From: Hymenopus coronatus
Taxonomy: Eukaryota; Arthropoda; Insecta; Mantodea; Hymenopodidae
DNA: 64,000 bases
Assembly: GCA_030762935.1 (NCBI GenBank)
Contig: CM060900.1
Span: 284,786,284 to 284,850,283 of the forward strand
Direction of reading: 5' to 3'
Below the pieces are notes generated by a model. The model had not been told where the DNA came from and ran no database searches. It saw only the letters and a list, made by a program, of their open reading frames with translations. This document shows positions 63,566-64,000 of the stretch, piece by piece. Each line of letters begins with the position of its first letter. Positions within the stretch are counted from its first letter, which is position 1. Both the position numbers and the translations under genes were made by a program.

Positions 63566-64000
63566 TTCTTTTTATGTTGTTAATTTTATGATTTGGTATG
63601 TAGAACATAATATTGCAATAATATAACTTTGACATTTGAAACTATGGGCCTATCTATGCACACAAAAATATAATCCTACTAACACTCGTGTTAAATAACA
63701 CAAAAAATGAACATAATTAATATTGGTGTATGCCCGTATAACTACCCTAAAACTTTGGGGTATAGACAAAATAAATGCCTACGGTAATGTGGACAAGCTA
63801 CAAGAGTCCAGACGCCTCGAATTTGTGCCCAGAAGCCATATCTTGTCCTTTACTCATTTACCGGTAATTGGAGCGCAGCTCCCTTTTTATCTCAGCCCAC
63901 ACATTCTCAATAGAGCATACATTCTCACAGAGGTAATAACAATATTATCAAGTATTACCGTGTATTGCACACCGTTCATTATATCGTCAAGCTACCACAG
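63566..64000. other. Unassigned AT-rich end of the window
   Basis: No gene, repeat match or RNA seen. Confidence 0.4.

Overview
The window looks like intergenic DNA from an AT-rich, transposon-rich arthropod genome, probably an insect. The evidence is the company of elements: Jockey-type and I-type LINEs with PRE_C2HC or CCHC ORF1 proteins, a Penelope-like element with a GIY-YIG domain, three kinds of hAT, piggyBac, Tc1/mariner, a Mutator-like transposase, tRNA-derived SINEs, and a family-B DNA polymerase of the Maverick/Polinton or adintovirus type. I found no convincing host gene, rRNA, functional tRNA, CRISPR array or prokaryotic feature. The species is not identifiable by eye.

Layout. 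1-1.9 kb: scrambled fragments of a Jockey element (Jockey-A), with SINE1 inserted and the 3' end of another LINE alongside. 2.9-8.5 kb: a near full-length I-type LINE (copy 1) bounded by a 12-bp target-site duplication. 10.6-13 kb: a 171-bp tandem duplication abutting the 5' half of a Jockey-A on the minus strand. 13.8-16.1 kb: a second Jockey-type ORF2 (Jockey-B), minus. 16.2-18.3 kb: two Penelope-like pieces in inverted orientation. 18.3-24.7 kb: a Jockey-A ORF2 split by a 3.24-kb hAT (hAT-1), which itself carries SINE2. 24.7-26.3 kb: LINE 3' fragments. 27.9-36.8 kb: two further I-type LINEs in the same orientation, one after the other. 36.8-38.6 kb: a long inverted repeat and one of two copies of a conserved, coding-like repeat (the other is at 26.8-27.2 kb). 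39.7-43.2 kb: Mutator-like and Tc1-like transposase remnants. 43.2-45.8 kb: Jockey-C with both ORFs, minus.

46.4-52.3 kb is a nest: a dispersed repeat whose undisrupted relative lies at 41.0-41.6 kb was interrupted by SINE3 and by a DUF659-type hAT (hAT-2). That hAT was in turn hit by a ZBED-type hAT (hAT-3, exact 8-bp duplication) and by SINE4. 52.3-59.1 kb holds an isolated, decayed family-B DNA polymerase with tandem repeats on both sides. The repeats on the upstream side include a hierarchical array of about nine tRNA-like units. 59.8-61.1 kb is a piggyBac remnant flanked by TTAA, with SINE1 inside. 61.2-63.3 kb holds SINE2, a 282-bp duplication and a mariner transposase split by SINE3.

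Every protein-coding element carries frameshifts, stops or lost catalytic residues. The best preserved are I-type copy 1 (FVDD intact), hAT-3 and the exonuclease part of the DNA polymerase. Most value lies in the insertion history, which can be ordered from target-site duplications, and in the unexplained polymerase and tandem-array region at 52-59 kb. Family names rest on motif recognition only; no database search was run.
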